Of a stretch of 64,000 bases of DNA, positions 1 to 8,502 are shown in pieces (the stretch's first letter is position 1; each line of letters begins with the position of its first letter). The notes under the pieces are model-generated. The model did not search any database. It had not been told where the DNA came from and saw only the letters and a program-made list of their open reading frames with translations. Source of the stretch: Achromobacter sp. UMC46 (GTDB taxonomy: Bacteria > Pseudomonadota > Gammaproteobacteria > Burkholderiales > Burkholderiaceae_B). The position numbers were made by a program, and so were the translations under genes. The stretch covers positions 214,470-278,469 of the forward strand of contig NZ_LZZS01000033.1 of the NCBI RefSeq assembly GCF_014170335.1, written 5' to 3'.

Positions 1-627
1 GGCGAACACCGCTGCTATGCCGTGGACGTCCGCGACCGCGCTGCCCTGCATGCGGCCGCGGCCGATTTCATCGCGTTCTGCCAAGGCCGGGTGGACGTGG
101 TCATCGCCAGCGCCGGCATCAGCGCGGGCACGCTGACCGAGCATGGCGAAGACTATGACGTGTTCAAAGCCATCGTCGACACCAATTTGCTGGCTACCGT
201 CGCCACCTTCGAGCCGTTCGTGGGCGCCATGCGCGCGGCGGGCGGAGGACGGCTGGTGGGCATCGCCAGCGTGGCCGGCGTGCGCGGCCTGCCGGGCGCG
301 GGCGCCTACAGCGCGTCCAAAGCCGCGGTAGTGACCTATTGCGAAAGCCTGCGGCTGGAGCTGGCGGCCGACGGCATCCGGGTCGTGACGATCGCGCCCG
401 GCTACATCAAGACCGCCATGACGGCGAAGAATCCCTATTCGATGCCCTTCCTGATGGAAGCGGACGCCTTTGCGCAACGCGCGCATGCGGCCATTGCACG
501 CGGCACGTCGTATACGGTGATTCCGTGGCAGATGGGCGTGGTGGCCAAGCTGATGCGCCTGCTGCCCAACGCCGTGTATGACAAGCTTGCGCGCAACGCG
601 CCGCGCAAGCCGCGCAAAGCGGGGTAG
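1..627 (+). CDS. short-chain dehydrogenase/reductase, 5' end outside window
   Basis: NAD(P)-dependent oxidoreductase of the SDR family; substrate unknown. The frame is open to base 1, so the N-terminal Rossmann glycine motif is missing and only about 208 codons are seen. Visible are the strand-4 motif as ASAG (usual NNAG or NSAG), the catalytic serine in SVAG, the active-site YSASK (Tyr and Lys), and PGYIKT after the active site. The C-terminus is basic (KPRKAG). It converges on the histidine phosphatase gene 31 bases away. The family is certain; the reaction cannot be named from this part. Confidence 0.85.
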   Translation, partial: GEHRCYAVDVRDRAALHAAAADFIAFCQGRVDVVIASAGISAGTLTEHGEDYDVFKAIVDTNLLATVATFEPFVGAMRAAGGGRLVGIASVAGVRGLPGAGAYSASKAAVVTYCESLRLELAADGIRVVTIAPGYIKTAMTAKNPYSMPFLMEADAFAQRAHAAIARGTSYTVIPWQMGVVAKLMRLLPNAVYDKLARNAPRKPRKAG

Positions 628-657
628 CTTCCGCTTCGCGCCGGCAGGGGGCGCCGC

Positions 658-1302
658 TTACGGCACCACGTCGTCGCCGACTTCATCGGCGACGTGCCCC
701 ACATCGCCCCAATCCAGCACTTCCCATTTGCGGCCCTGCACCGCGACACGGTTGATGCTCACGTTCAGCAATGCCGCGTCGCGCGGCGCGTTCAGCGGCA
801 CGCCGGACGCATGGCGCCAGATGATGTCCAGCACGCCGCCGTGCGTGAACAGCAGGATGCGTTCACCATCGTGGCGGCTGGCGATGTCGTCCACCGTGGA
901 GATCACGCGTGACTGGAACTGGCCCAGCGTCTCGCCGCCGTCCAGCGGGCGCAGCGGGTCGCGGCTTTTCCAGGCGGCGGCGGCCTCGGGGGCCTGTTCG
1001 TCGATGCGTTCGTGGTCCAGGCCTTCCAGCACGCCGAAGCCTCGCTCGCGGATGCCCGGCTCCACGCGCACACGCAGGCCCAGTTGTTCGGACACGGGCA
1101 CCGCGGTGGCGTGCGCGCGTTGCAGGTCGCTGCTGTAGATGGCGTGGATCGGCGTGTGGCGGGCCTCTTCGCGCAGGCGCGCGGCCAGCAGGCTGGCCTG
1201 GTTGACGCCGAATTCGTTCAGGGGGATGTCTTTCCAGCCTTGCAGGCGGCGCTGGCGGTTCCAGTCGGTTTCGCCGTGGCGGATGAACCAGATTTCAGTC
1301 AT
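658..1302 (-). CDS. histidine phosphatase (phosphoglycerate mutase-like) family protein
   Basis: A 214-residue protein of the histidine phosphatase superfamily, branch 1 (GpmB/CobC-like). The phospho-accepting histidine lies in the RHGETDWN motif at residues 8-15, and a second catalytic histidine in LFTHGG near residue 155. The LPLNEFG-type segment after the first motif is usual for small phosphatases of this branch. It is the last gene of a minus-strand series and follows the LysR gene after 19 bases, so it is probably transcribed with the ABC importer. It may dephosphorylate the imported compound, but that is inference. Confidence 0.85.
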   Translation of the reverse strand: MTEIWFIRHGETDWNRQRRLQGWKDIPLNEFGVNQASLLAARLREEARHTPIHAIYSSDLQRAHATAVPVSEQLGLRVRVEPGIRERGFGVLEGLDHERIDEQAPEAAAAWKSRDPLRPLDGGETLGQFQSRVISTVDDIASRHDGERILLFTHGGVLDIIWRHASGVPLNAPRDAALLNVSINRVAVQGRKWEVLDWGDVGHVADEVGDDVVP

Positions 1303-1321
1303 TGATGTCTTGATGCGGGAG

Positions 1322-2236
1322 TCAGGCTTGGAGCTGGGCCGGCGCGATGGCCGCGCGCGGTTTCCAGATGGTTTGAATGATCGAGCTTAACGCGACCAGC
1401 GCGGGCTCGCTAGCGCGCTCATAGGGCAGGATGAAGCCCAGCATGGCGTCCACGCGGGCCTGGCCCCATACGATGAAATCGTTGGACGCCGCGCCGGCCA
1501 GCGCGGTTTCCTCGCGCAGCAGCGCGCAGCCCGCCCCCGCGCGCACCAGCGCATCCAGGTTGGCCTGGTCGTCGTGCTGCATGACGATGCGCGGCGACAG
1601 GCCGTGGCGTTCGAACATGTCGCGCAGCAGCAGGTGGGTATGGCAGCCGGACGGGCCGTCCAGCCACGGCAGTTGGGCCACTTCCCGCCAGCCGCCGCGT
1701 TTGAGCACCGCAGCGTGTTCTTTGGGCATGGCGATGCGGTAGCGCACGCTGCGCAGCGGCAGCCACAGCACGCCGCGAGGCGGATTGGCGGCAATGGTCA
1801 AGGCGGCCGGCAAGCGCCCGGTGCTGACCTGTTCGGCGAGCGTAGCGGCCGGCAGGGTCTGGGTCTTCAGTTCCACGAGCGGCAGCCGCTGGTTCACGGC
1901 AGAGGCCAATTCGCCCAAACGCAGAAAATCCGGTTTTTCGCTGGGCACGCCCAGTTCGACCACGCCGTGCAGGCTGCCTTGCAGCTGCTGCGCTTCGGAC
2001 TTGAGCTGTGCGCCCAGCACCAGTAGCGATTCCGCCGTGGGCAGCAGCACTTCGCCCGCCTTGGCCAACGCCAGCCGGCCGCCGCTGCGGTCGAACAGCG
2101 CTACGCCCAGGCTCTGCTCCAGCGCCTTGATCTGGGCGGTGACGGCAGGCTGGGTCAGCGACAGCGCTTCGGCCGCCTTCGTCAGGTTGCCCAGGCGGGC
2201 GACCGTGACGAAGGCGCGGATCTGATAGATTTCCAT
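1322..2236 (-). CDS. LysR-family transcriptional regulator
   Basis: A 304-residue LysR-type regulator. The N-terminal winged helix-turn-helix is at residues 1-60 (AFVTVARLGNLTKAAEALSL then TQPAVTAQIKALE), followed by a periplasmic-binding-protein-like effector domain from about residue 90. It starts 10 bases after the stop of the importer ATPase and lies on the same strand. Unlike most LysR genes it is therefore within the operon it probably controls rather than divergent from it. The effector is presumably the transported ligand or a derivative. Confidence 0.88.
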   Translation of the reverse strand: MEIYQIRAFVTVARLGNLTKAAEALSLTQPAVTAQIKALEQSLGVALFDRSGGRLALAKAGEVLLPTAESLLVLGAQLKSEAQQLQGSLHGVVELGVPSEKPDFLRLGELASAVNQRLPLVELKTQTLPAATLAEQVSTGRLPAALTIAANPPRGVLWLPLRSVRYRIAMPKEHAAVLKRGGWREVAQLPWLDGPSGCHTHLLLRDMFERHGLSPRIVMQHDDQANLDALVRAGAGCALLREETALAGAASNDFIVWGQARVDAMLGFILPYERASEPALVALSSIIQTIWKPRAAIAPAQLQA

Positions 2237-2246
2237 GGCCGCAAGT

Positions 2247-3332
2247 TTAGGCTGCGAGCAGCCGGACCTGGGAGGGTTCCAATCCGATCGACACCGGCGC
2301 GCCGGCCGGGAAGGGCGACAGCCCCGCCAGATGCGACTGGTCCGCCGTGAGGCGCTGCTCGCCGATCAGCACCTGATAGCGCGTGAATTCGCCCAGGAAT
2401 TCGCTGCTTTCGACGATGCCCGGCAGCCACACATAGCGCGCGTCGCCCAGGCCGTCGGCCATTTCGATCTGCACCGTGTGGGGCCGGAAGCTGGCCGCCA
2501 GCCGGGAGGACGCCGGCGCTTCGGCGGTCAACGGCAAGTGCAGGTCGCCGATGCCTTCCACCGCCAGCACCACGCTGCCGCTGGTGCGTTCGCGCACATC
2601 GCCTTCCAGCACGTTCATCGTGCCCACGAAGTTGGCCACGAAGCGGTTCACCGGATAGTCGAACAACGTGCTGGGCGCGCCGATCTGCTGCACCACGCCG
2701 TGGTCCAGCACCGCCATCCGGTCGGCCGTGGTCATGGCTTCTTCCTGGTCGTGCGTGACGAAGATGGTGGTGATGCCCAGCCGGCGCTGCAGGCTCAGCA
2801 AGTCCTGGCGCATCTGCACGCGCAGCTTCTTGTCCAGGTTGGACAGCGGTTCATCCAGCAGCAGCACTTGCGGTTCGATGACGATGGTGCGGGCCAGCGC
2901 CACGCGCTGCTGCTGGCCGCCCGACAGCTGGTTGGGACGGCGCTTGCCGTACTGCGACAGGCCGACAAGTTCCAATGCCGCTTCCACCTTGGCGCGGATC
3001 TCCGCCTTCGGCAGCTTGCGCTCCACCAGGCCGAAAGCCACGTTGTCCCACACGGTCATGTGCGGCCACAGCGCGTAGTTCTGGAACACCATGCCGATGT
3101 TGCGGTCCCAGGGCGGCGTGCCGGTGATGTCCTTGCCGTCCACCAGCAACTGGCCCGCGCTGTGGCGGTTGAAGCCGGCGATCAGCCGCAGGAGCGTGGA
3201 CTTGCCCGATCCCGACGGCCCCAGCAGGGCAAAGAACTCGCCGGGCTCGATGTTGATGTTCACATCCTTCAGTACTTCCGTCTTGCCGTACGACAGGCGG
3301 ATGTTGCGGCATTCGACGCTGACTTTCTTCAT
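2247..3332 (-). CDS. ABC importer ATP-binding protein (FbpC/PotA type)
   Basis: A 361-residue ATPase energising the importer encoded upstream. Walker A is GPSGSGKST at residues 38-46, the Q-loop is in MVFQNYALWPH, the ABC signature LSGGQ is at 136-140 and Walker B LLLDEP at 157-162. About 120 C-terminal residues form a TOBE-type regulatory domain. The start codon overlaps the stop of the permease by 4 bases (ATGA), which indicates translational coupling. Length and order fit both ferric-ion and putative 2-aminoethylphosphonate importers; the sequence does not decide between them. Confidence 0.9.
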   Translation of the reverse strand: MKKVSVECRNIRLSYGKTEVLKDVNINIEPGEFFALLGPSGSGKSTLLRLIAGFNRHSAGQLLVDGKDITGTPPWDRNIGMVFQNYALWPHMTVWDNVAFGLVERKLPKAEIRAKVEAALELVGLSQYGKRRPNQLSGGQQQRVALARTIVIEPQVLLLDEPLSNLDKKLRVQMRQDLLSLQRRLGITTIFVTHDQEEAMTTADRMAVLDHGVVQQIGAPSTLFDYPVNRFVANFVGTMNVLEGDVRERTSGSVVLAVEGIGDLHLPLTAEAPASSRLAASFRPHTVQIEMADGLGDARYVWLPGIVESSEFLGEFTRYQVLIGEQRLTADQSHLAGLSPFPAGAPVSIGLEPSQVRLLAA

Positions 3333-5041
3333 GCGGATTCCCCTTCATTGCGTGCCGGACGCTGGCGCGACTGCGCGCGCTCCACCAGCAAGTGCGATAC
3401 ATACGTGCCGATGGCCACTGCGACCACCGCCAGCACGCCCAGCGCGGCGCCCGGGCCTCGGCCCGCCGCGCTCTGCATATAGAGATAGATGCCGTAACTC
3501 ATGGGCGCCTGACTGTCTTTCGTGACCAGCATGATGGTGGCCGACAGCTCCACCGCGGCGGTCACGAAGCTGGTCACGAAGCCCGCCAGCATGCCGCCCG
3601 CCATCAACGGGACCACCACGCGCCGGATCGTGCTCATGCGGGTGGCGCCCAGCGACTGCGCGGCTTCCTCTAGCGAGACGTTGATCTGCTGCAGGGACGC
3701 CACGCAGGAACGCAGCGCGTAGGGCAGCCGCCTGACCGAATACGCGATCATGATGATGATCCACGACGAGGTCAGCAAGGTGCCGGTGCCCGGCAGCTCG
3801 ATGCCGCGGAAAGTGCGCAAGAAGCCGATGGCCAGCACGATGCCGGGGATCGCCAGCGCCGCCGAGGCCATGAAGTCCAGCCATTGGCGCGCCGGCAGGC
3901 GGGTGCGCAGCATCAGGTAGGCGATAGCGGTGCCCAGGATCACGTCCACGCCGGCGGCCAGGCCGCAATAGAGCAGGGTGTTGGCGATCATGCCCTGGGA
4001 CTCGGAGAACACCGCCGAGTAGTGGGCCAGCGTGTAGCCGTCGGGCAGCGGCGCAAAGCTCCAGACGCTGGCAAGCGACAGCAGCAGCACGCCCATGTGC
4101 GGCGACAGCACCAGCAGCAGCACCAGGATGATCCACCCGTACGCCAGCACGCTTTCCATCGGCCCCAGCTTGCGCTTCTGGATGCTGTTGCCGCCCTTCT
4201 GCAGCGTGGAGTAGTCGCGACCCTTGAGCACCCGCGCCGACAGCCACAGCGCCAGGATCGAGAACGCGATCATGATCACGCTGATCACATAGCCCAGCGG
4301 GTCCTCCAGCCCGACCTGCGTGATGCGCAGATAGGCTTGCGGAGCCAGCATGTTGGTCGTGCCCAGCACCAGCGGCGTGCCCAGGTCGTCGAACACCTTG
4401 ACGAACACCAGCGACGTGCCGGCCACATAGCCCGGCAGCGCCAGCGGGAAGATCACGCGGCGGAACAGCCGGAATCCGCGCGAACCCAGGTTGAAGGCCG
4501 CTTCCTCCATGGCGCCGTCGATGTTGCGCAGCGCCACCACCAGGTTCATCAGGATGAACGGGAAGTAGTGCAGCGCCTCCACGAAGATGACGCCGTTCAA
4601 CCCTTCCATGAACGGGATCGTGAAGCCGAACCAGTCGTTCAACAGCAGGTTGACGCTGCCCGAACGGCCGAAGATCAGCTGCATCGCGACCGCGCCCACG
4701 AAGGGCGGCATGATCAGCGGCAGCACGCCCAGCGTCTGGATGATCAGGGCGCCCCGGAATTCGAAGCGCACGGTGAAGTACGCCAGCGGCACGGCGATCA
4801 AGGACGCCAGCAGCGCCGACCAGCCCGCCACGTAGAGGCTGTTGAAGAAGGCTTCCTTCATCAGCGGCTGGTTGAAGAACGCGCCGAAGTGGCCCATCGT
4901 GAAGCTGCCGTCGGCGTTCACGAAGGCGCTGAAGAACACCGTGCCCACGGGCACGGCCAGGAAAAGCAGCAAGAAGCCGAACACCAGCAGCGCCGTCAAT
5001 ACGGGGCCGGCGGGCAGGCGTGAGTGGCCCGAAGAATTCAT
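3329..5041 (-). CDS. ABC importer permease with two fused transmembrane domains (FbpB type)
   Basis: A 570-residue inner-membrane permease carrying two binding-protein-dependent transport domains in tandem. Each half shows about six hydrophobic segments and an EAA-type loop for the ATPase (EEAAFNLGSRGFRLFRRV in the first half, LEEAAQSLGATRMSTIRRV in the second). Fused permeases of this length are typical of iron(III), 2-aminoethylphosphonate and thiamine-like importers. The gene lies 84 bases after the binding-protein gene, with a very strong hairpin between them, and overlaps the ATPase gene by 4 bases. Confidence 0.9.
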   Translation of the reverse strand: MNSSGHSRLPAGPVLTALLVFGFLLLFLAVPVGTVFFSAFVNADGSFTMGHFGAFFNQPLMKEAFFNSLYVAGWSALLASLIAVPLAYFTVRFEFRGALIIQTLGVLPLIMPPFVGAVAMQLIFGRSGSVNLLLNDWFGFTIPFMEGLNGVIFVEALHYFPFILMNLVVALRNIDGAMEEAAFNLGSRGFRLFRRVIFPLALPGYVAGTSLVFVKVFDDLGTPLVLGTTNMLAPQAYLRITQVGLEDPLGYVISVIMIAFSILALWLSARVLKGRDYSTLQKGGNSIQKRKLGPMESVLAYGWIILVLLLVLSPHMGVLLLSLASVWSFAPLPDGYTLAHYSAVFSESQGMIANTLLYCGLAAGVDVILGTAIAYLMLRTRLPARQWLDFMASAALAIPGIVLAIGFLRTFRGIELPGTGTLLTSSWIIIMIAYSVRRLPYALRSCVASLQQINVSLEEAAQSLGATRMSTIRRVVVPLMAGGMLAGFVTSFVTAAVELSATIMLVTKDSQAPMSYGIYLYMQSAAGRGPGAALGVLAVVAVAIGTYVSHLLVERAQSRQRPARNEGESA

Positions 5042-5074
5042 CGAGATTCCCGAAATCGTTGCCAGGGGACCGCA

Positions 5075-5112
5075 GGCGCTGGGGGACGGGAACGGTCCCG
5101 TCCCCCAGCGCC
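5075..5112 (-). promoter_or_regulatory. 17-bp perfect inverted repeat between binding-protein and permease genes
   Basis: Positions 5075-5091 and 5096-5112 are exact reverse complements around a 4-base loop (ACGG). There is no run of T on either side, so it is not a canonical terminator. It sits after the binding-protein stop and before the permease start. Hairpins there often protect the upstream message and give excess binding protein over membrane subunits; that role is inferred. Confidence 0.75.
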
Positions 5113-5125
5113 CGCGTCGTGCGGG

Positions 5126-6451
5126 TCAGAGCGCCGCGGCCTGCTTGGCCAGCTTGACGGCTTCTTCGTAGTTCGCCTTGGACGTGCCGTTCCACTCGCC
5201 TTCCAGCTGCGTGATCTGCTGGTTCACGGCGGCGTCCTTCTTGTTGCCGGCGAAGATGGCCAGGAAGGCCGGGTCGGCGGCTTTCTTGCCGTCGACGAGC
5301 GGGGCCCAGGTCAGCTTGCGCGCCTGCGCCAGCAGCTCGGCGGCGCGGCCGCTCTTGGCCTTGTCGCCCAGCTTGGCTTCAGCGTCGTAGATGGCCTTGG
5401 TGGCGGCTTGCAGTTCCTTCAGCCGGAACGTGACGGTCTGGTCGTACAGCGATTGCACGACGTAGTAGCGCGTCTGCGACAGGTCGGCGTTGAACTGCAC
5501 CTTACTGCGCTTTGCGATCTCGGCCGGGTCGGGATAGCCTGCCGGGACCTTGCCGGCCAGCGCGGAGTACGGCAGCACGGGCAACCGCGAAATCTTCGGC
5601 TCAAGCAGCAGTTCCTGGCCCGCCTGGCTGAGCGTGAAGGCGATGAACTTCTTGCCTTCCTCGGTGTTCTTCGCGCCCTCGATCAACGCGATGTTGGCCG
5701 GCACGATGGCGGTCTCCGACGGATAGACGAATTCCACCGGGAACTTGGAATACTTGCTGGACAGGCCGAAGAAATCGATGACCGGGCCGGCGCCGAACTG
5801 GCCGTTGTTCACCCCGTCCGGCACGCCGAACGACCGCTCGGTGACGGCGCTGCTGTTGCCGGACATGCGCAGCAGGGTGCTCCAGCCCTCGTCCCAGCCT
5901 TCGCCTTGCAGGATGGTCTCGACCGTCAGGTGCATCGTGCCCGAACGCGATGGCGACGTGATGCCGACGTGACCGAACCATTTGGGCGACAGCAGGTCCT
6001 TCCATTCCACCGGCGCGGGAATCTTGTGCGCCGCGATATAGCGCGTGTTGTAGACGATGCCGTAGCCCGCCAGCGCCTGTCCCAGGTACATGCCGCCCGG
6101 GTCGTTGATGGGGTAGTTGCCGATCTTGTCCGGCACGTCCTTGTTGGCCACATCGGACGACTTGGCCAGCAGCTTGTCGCGGCCCAGCACTTCGAACGCG
6201 TCGGGCGCGCTGGCCCAGAACACTTCGGGACGCTGGCCCGCAGGCGTTTCGCGCACATAGGCGATGCCCGACACCGTATTCTTGTTCAGGATTTCCAGCG
6301 TGATGCCCGGATTGGCCTTTTCGAAGGCGTTTTTATACGCCTGGGTCAGGTCTTTGGGGAACGACGTGATTACCGTGACGGTGCCGGCCAGGGCCGGTGC
6401 CGCGCAGGCGGCCAGCAGCGCCCCTGCAAGGGCTGTGCGCAATGCATGCAT
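5126..6451 (-). CDS. ABC importer periplasmic substrate-binding protein (family 1 / FbpA-like)
   Basis: A 441-residue secreted binding protein. The signal peptide runs from Met to about residue 23 (hydrophobic LAGALLAACAAPALAG). The mature start TVTVITSFPKDLTQAY is typical of the Fbp-like type 2 periplasmic binding fold. It is about 100 residues longer than usual ferric or phosphonate binding proteins; the extra part is an Ala/Lys-rich C-terminal stretch from about residue 330. It is the first gene of the operon binding protein-permease-ATPase-LysR-phosphatase. The ligand is unknown. Confidence 0.88.
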   Translation of the reverse strand: MHALRTALAGALLAACAAPALAGTVTVITSFPKDLTQAYKNAFEKANPGITLEILNKNTVSGIAYVRETPAGQRPEVFWASAPDAFEVLGRDKLLAKSSDVANKDVPDKIGNYPINDPGGMYLGQALAGYGIVYNTRYIAAHKIPAPVEWKDLLSPKWFGHVGITSPSRSGTMHLTVETILQGEGWDEGWSTLLRMSGNSSAVTERSFGVPDGVNNGQFGAGPVIDFFGLSSKYSKFPVEFVYPSETAIVPANIALIEGAKNTEEGKKFIAFTLSQAGQELLLEPKISRLPVLPYSALAGKVPAGYPDPAEIAKRSKVQFNADLSQTRYYVVQSLYDQTVTFRLKELQAATKAIYDAEAKLGDKAKSGRAAELLAQARKLTWAPLVDGKKAADPAFLAIFAGNKKDAAVNQQITQLEGEWNGTSKANYEEAVKLAKQAAAL

Positions 6452-6455
6452 GGTT

Positions 6456-6487
6456 TGTCTCCGTGGTTTTAGATTTGTTCGGAGACA
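6456..6487 (-). promoter_or_regulatory. hairpin that can hide the ribosome binding site of the ABC binding-protein gene
   Basis: Read on the minus strand, TGTCTCCG (6487-6480) precedes CGGAGACA (6463-6456), an exact 8-bp inverted repeat with a 16-base spacer. The second arm contains the GGAGA ribosome binding site, 4-5 bases before the start codon at 6451. In RNA the two arms would pair and occlude translation initiation. What would open it (ligand, protein or temperature) is not evident. Confidence 0.55.
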
Positions 6488-6575
6488 GTAATGTTTGCCC
6501 TGCTACGCGTCCAATCAGAAATTTTGATGCGCGTCATCAGTGCAGGCGCCTGGATGCCGGCGCCCGCCGGCCACG

Positions 6576-7001
6576 CTATGCGGTCGTGGAGACGCTACCG
6601 CCGCTTTGCGAGGCGCGGGCCTGCTGCGCCATCACCTGAGCGATCTGCCCCTGGATCTGCACGGCCTGGGCGTTCAGCGCCATGAGCTGTTGCGCCTTCA
6701 TTTCGTCGGACATCCCACTGGCCTTGACCTTGGCGATCTGGTCCATGATCCGCTTCAACTGCTTCTGCAGCGCCTTGATCTGGCGCGTGTACTCGTCGTC
6801 GTTGTCCGTTTCTTCGCTGGCATTCGCGCCGGCGACCTTCAGGCCGCCCGGGCTGTTGACGCGGATCTTGCCGTCGGCGCTGAGCGAGCTGGCTTCGCCG
6901 CTGGCGTCGGACTTGGCTTCCTTGTTGGCCTGGATACGTTCGGCCCACAGGTCGGCTAGCGGATTGCTCCGGGAGATGCCGTTGATGGGAGTGGTCGCCA
7001 T
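6576..7001 (-). CDS. small Gln/Ala-rich coiled-coil protein, FlxA-like
   Basis: A 141-residue soluble protein starting MATTPINGISRSNPLADLW. The C-terminal half is a continuous heptad-rich helix (about residues 70-130: IKALQKQLKRIMDQIAKVK, then QQLMALNAQAVQIQGQIAQV) resembling FlxA-family proteins. FlxA is a flagellar-regulon product in E. coli; no flagellar genes are near here. The start at 7001 is chosen because GGAG lies 7 bases upstream; a longer reading from 7040 has no such site. Function unknown. Confidence 0.7.
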   Translation of the reverse strand: MATTPINGISRSNPLADLWAERIQANKEAKSDASGEASSLSADGKIRVNSPGGLKVAGANASEETDNDDEYTRQIKALQKQLKRIMDQIAKVKASGMSDEMKAQQLMALNAQAVQIQGQIAQVMAQQARASQSGGSVSTTA

Positions 7002-7139
7002 GTGTGCTCCTGCAGCCAGGTTGGATTTCGGGGTTTCCACTAATACGGCATTCTGGCGGCGAACTTAAACGTTGCCGCCCCTTCGCGGCCCCATTTACAC
7101 TGGCGCCCGCTCATACCCAACACCTATTTTGGGAAACCC

Positions 7140-8462
7140 ATGTCCAATTCCTATTTTCCGCGCTGGCGTCTGGCGGACGACGCCGAACCGGGCGTCATCA
7201 TCGCGCCCGATGAACGGCTGTCGTGGCCCAAGAACGTCGCCATGGGCGCGCAGCACGTGGTGGCCATGTTCGGTTCCACCGTGCTTGCGCCCTTGCTGAT
7301 GGGTTTCGACCCCAACGTCGCCATCCTGATGTCCGGCATCGGCACGCTGATCTTCTTCCTGTTCGTCGGCGGCCGGGTGCCCAGTTACCTGGGCTCCAGC
7401 TTCGCCTTCATCGGCGGCGTGATCGCGGTGACCGGCTACGCCGGCGGCGGCGCCAACGCCAATATCGGCGTGGCCCTGGGCGCCATCATCGCCTGCGGCC
7501 TGGCCTATACGCTGATCGGCATCATCGTGTGGATCGTCAACGCGCGCGCCGGCGGGGGCGCCAATTGGATCGACACGCTGATGCCGCCTGTCGTGACGGG
7601 CGCGGTCGTGGCCGTGATCGGCCTGAACCTGGCTCCCATCGCCGCCAAGGGCGCAATGGGCGCCTCGGGCTTCGACACCTTCATGGCTCTGGTGACCATC
7701 GTCTGCGTGGGCGGCATCGCCGTCTACACGAAGGGCATGGTCCAGCGCCTGTTGATCCTGGTCGGGCTGATCCTGGCTTGCGTGGTGTACGCGGTGCTGG
7801 CCAATGGCATGGGCATGGGCAAGCCCATCGATTTCTCGGGCGTGGCGGCTGCTGCCTGGATCGGCCTGCCGCATTTCGCCGCGCCGGTCTTCAAGGCCGA
7901 GGCGATGGGGCTGATCGTGCCGGTCGCCATCATCCTGGTGGCTGAAAACCTGGGCCACGTGAAGGCGGTCAGCGCCATGACCGGCCAGGACCTGGACCGC
8001 TACCTGGGCCGCGCCTTCGTCGGCGACGGCGTGGCCACGATGGTCTCGGGCGCCGTGGGCGGCACGGGCGTCACCACCTACGCCGAGAACATCGGCGTGA
8101 TGGCGGTGACCCGCATCTATTCCACGCTGGTGTTCGTGGTGGCGGCGCTGATCGCCATCGTGCTGGGCTTTTCGCCCAAGTTCGGCGCGCTGATCCAGAC
8201 CATTCCGGGGCCGGTCCTGGGCGGCATGTCGGTCGTGGTGTTCGGCCTGATCGCCATTGCCGGCGCCCGCATCTGGGTCGTCAATCAGGTGGATTTCAGC
8301 GACAACCGCAACCTGATCGTGGCGGCGGTCACGCTGGTGCTGGGCGCGGGCGACTTCACCATCAAACTGGGCGACTTCATGCTGGGCGGCATCGGCACCG
8401 CCACCTTCGGCGCCATCATCCTGTACGCGTTGCTGCGCCGCAGGAAGCCGGCGGCGGCGTGA
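7140..8462 (+). CDS. uraA: uracil/xanthine permease (NCS2 family)
   Basis: A 440-residue membrane transporter of the nucleobase-cation symporter 2 family, probably a uracil:proton symporter. The N-terminal MGAQHVVAMFGSTVLAPLL and the VAENLGHVKAVSAMTG segment, with its ligand-binding Glu, are family hallmarks; there are about 14 hydrophobic segments. The leader contains an imperfect GGCGGC/GCCGCC inverted repeat (7056-7080). It converges on the chemoreceptor gene 40 bases away. UraA and RutG are not distinguishable here; no rut genes are adjacent. Confidence 0.85.
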   Translation: MSNSYFPRWRLADDAEPGVIIAPDERLSWPKNVAMGAQHVVAMFGSTVLAPLLMGFDPNVAILMSGIGTLIFFLFVGGRVPSYLGSSFAFIGGVIAVTGYAGGGANANIGVALGAIIACGLAYTLIGIIVWIVNARAGGGANWIDTLMPPVVTGAVVAVIGLNLAPIAAKGAMGASGFDTFMALVTIVCVGGIAVYTKGMVQRLLILVGLILACVVYAVLANGMGMGKPIDFSGVAAAAWIGLPHFAAPVFKAEAMGLIVPVAIILVAENLGHVKAVSAMTGQDLDRYLGRAFVGDGVATMVSGAVGGTGVTTYAENIGVMAVTRIYSTLVFVVAALIAIVLGFSPKFGALIQTIPGPVLGGMSVVVFGLIAIAGARIWVVNQVDFSDNRNLIVAAVTLVLGAGDFTIKLGDFMLGGIGTATFGAIILYALLRRRKPAAA

Positions 8463-8502
8463 TCCCGGCGGGGCCTGGCCCCGCGCAGGATGGCCGCGGC
8501 GG

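Noticed and set aside
2247..6451. Firm naming of the ABC importer as an iron(III) or 2-aminoethylphosphonate system
   Set aside because: Subunit layout fits both; the binding protein is unusually long and no phosphonate or siderophore gene is adjacent.
8468..8484. GCGGGGC/GCCCCGC hairpin as a terminator between uraA and the chemoreceptor
   Set aside because: No T-run on either side; such stems are common by chance in G+C-rich spacers.
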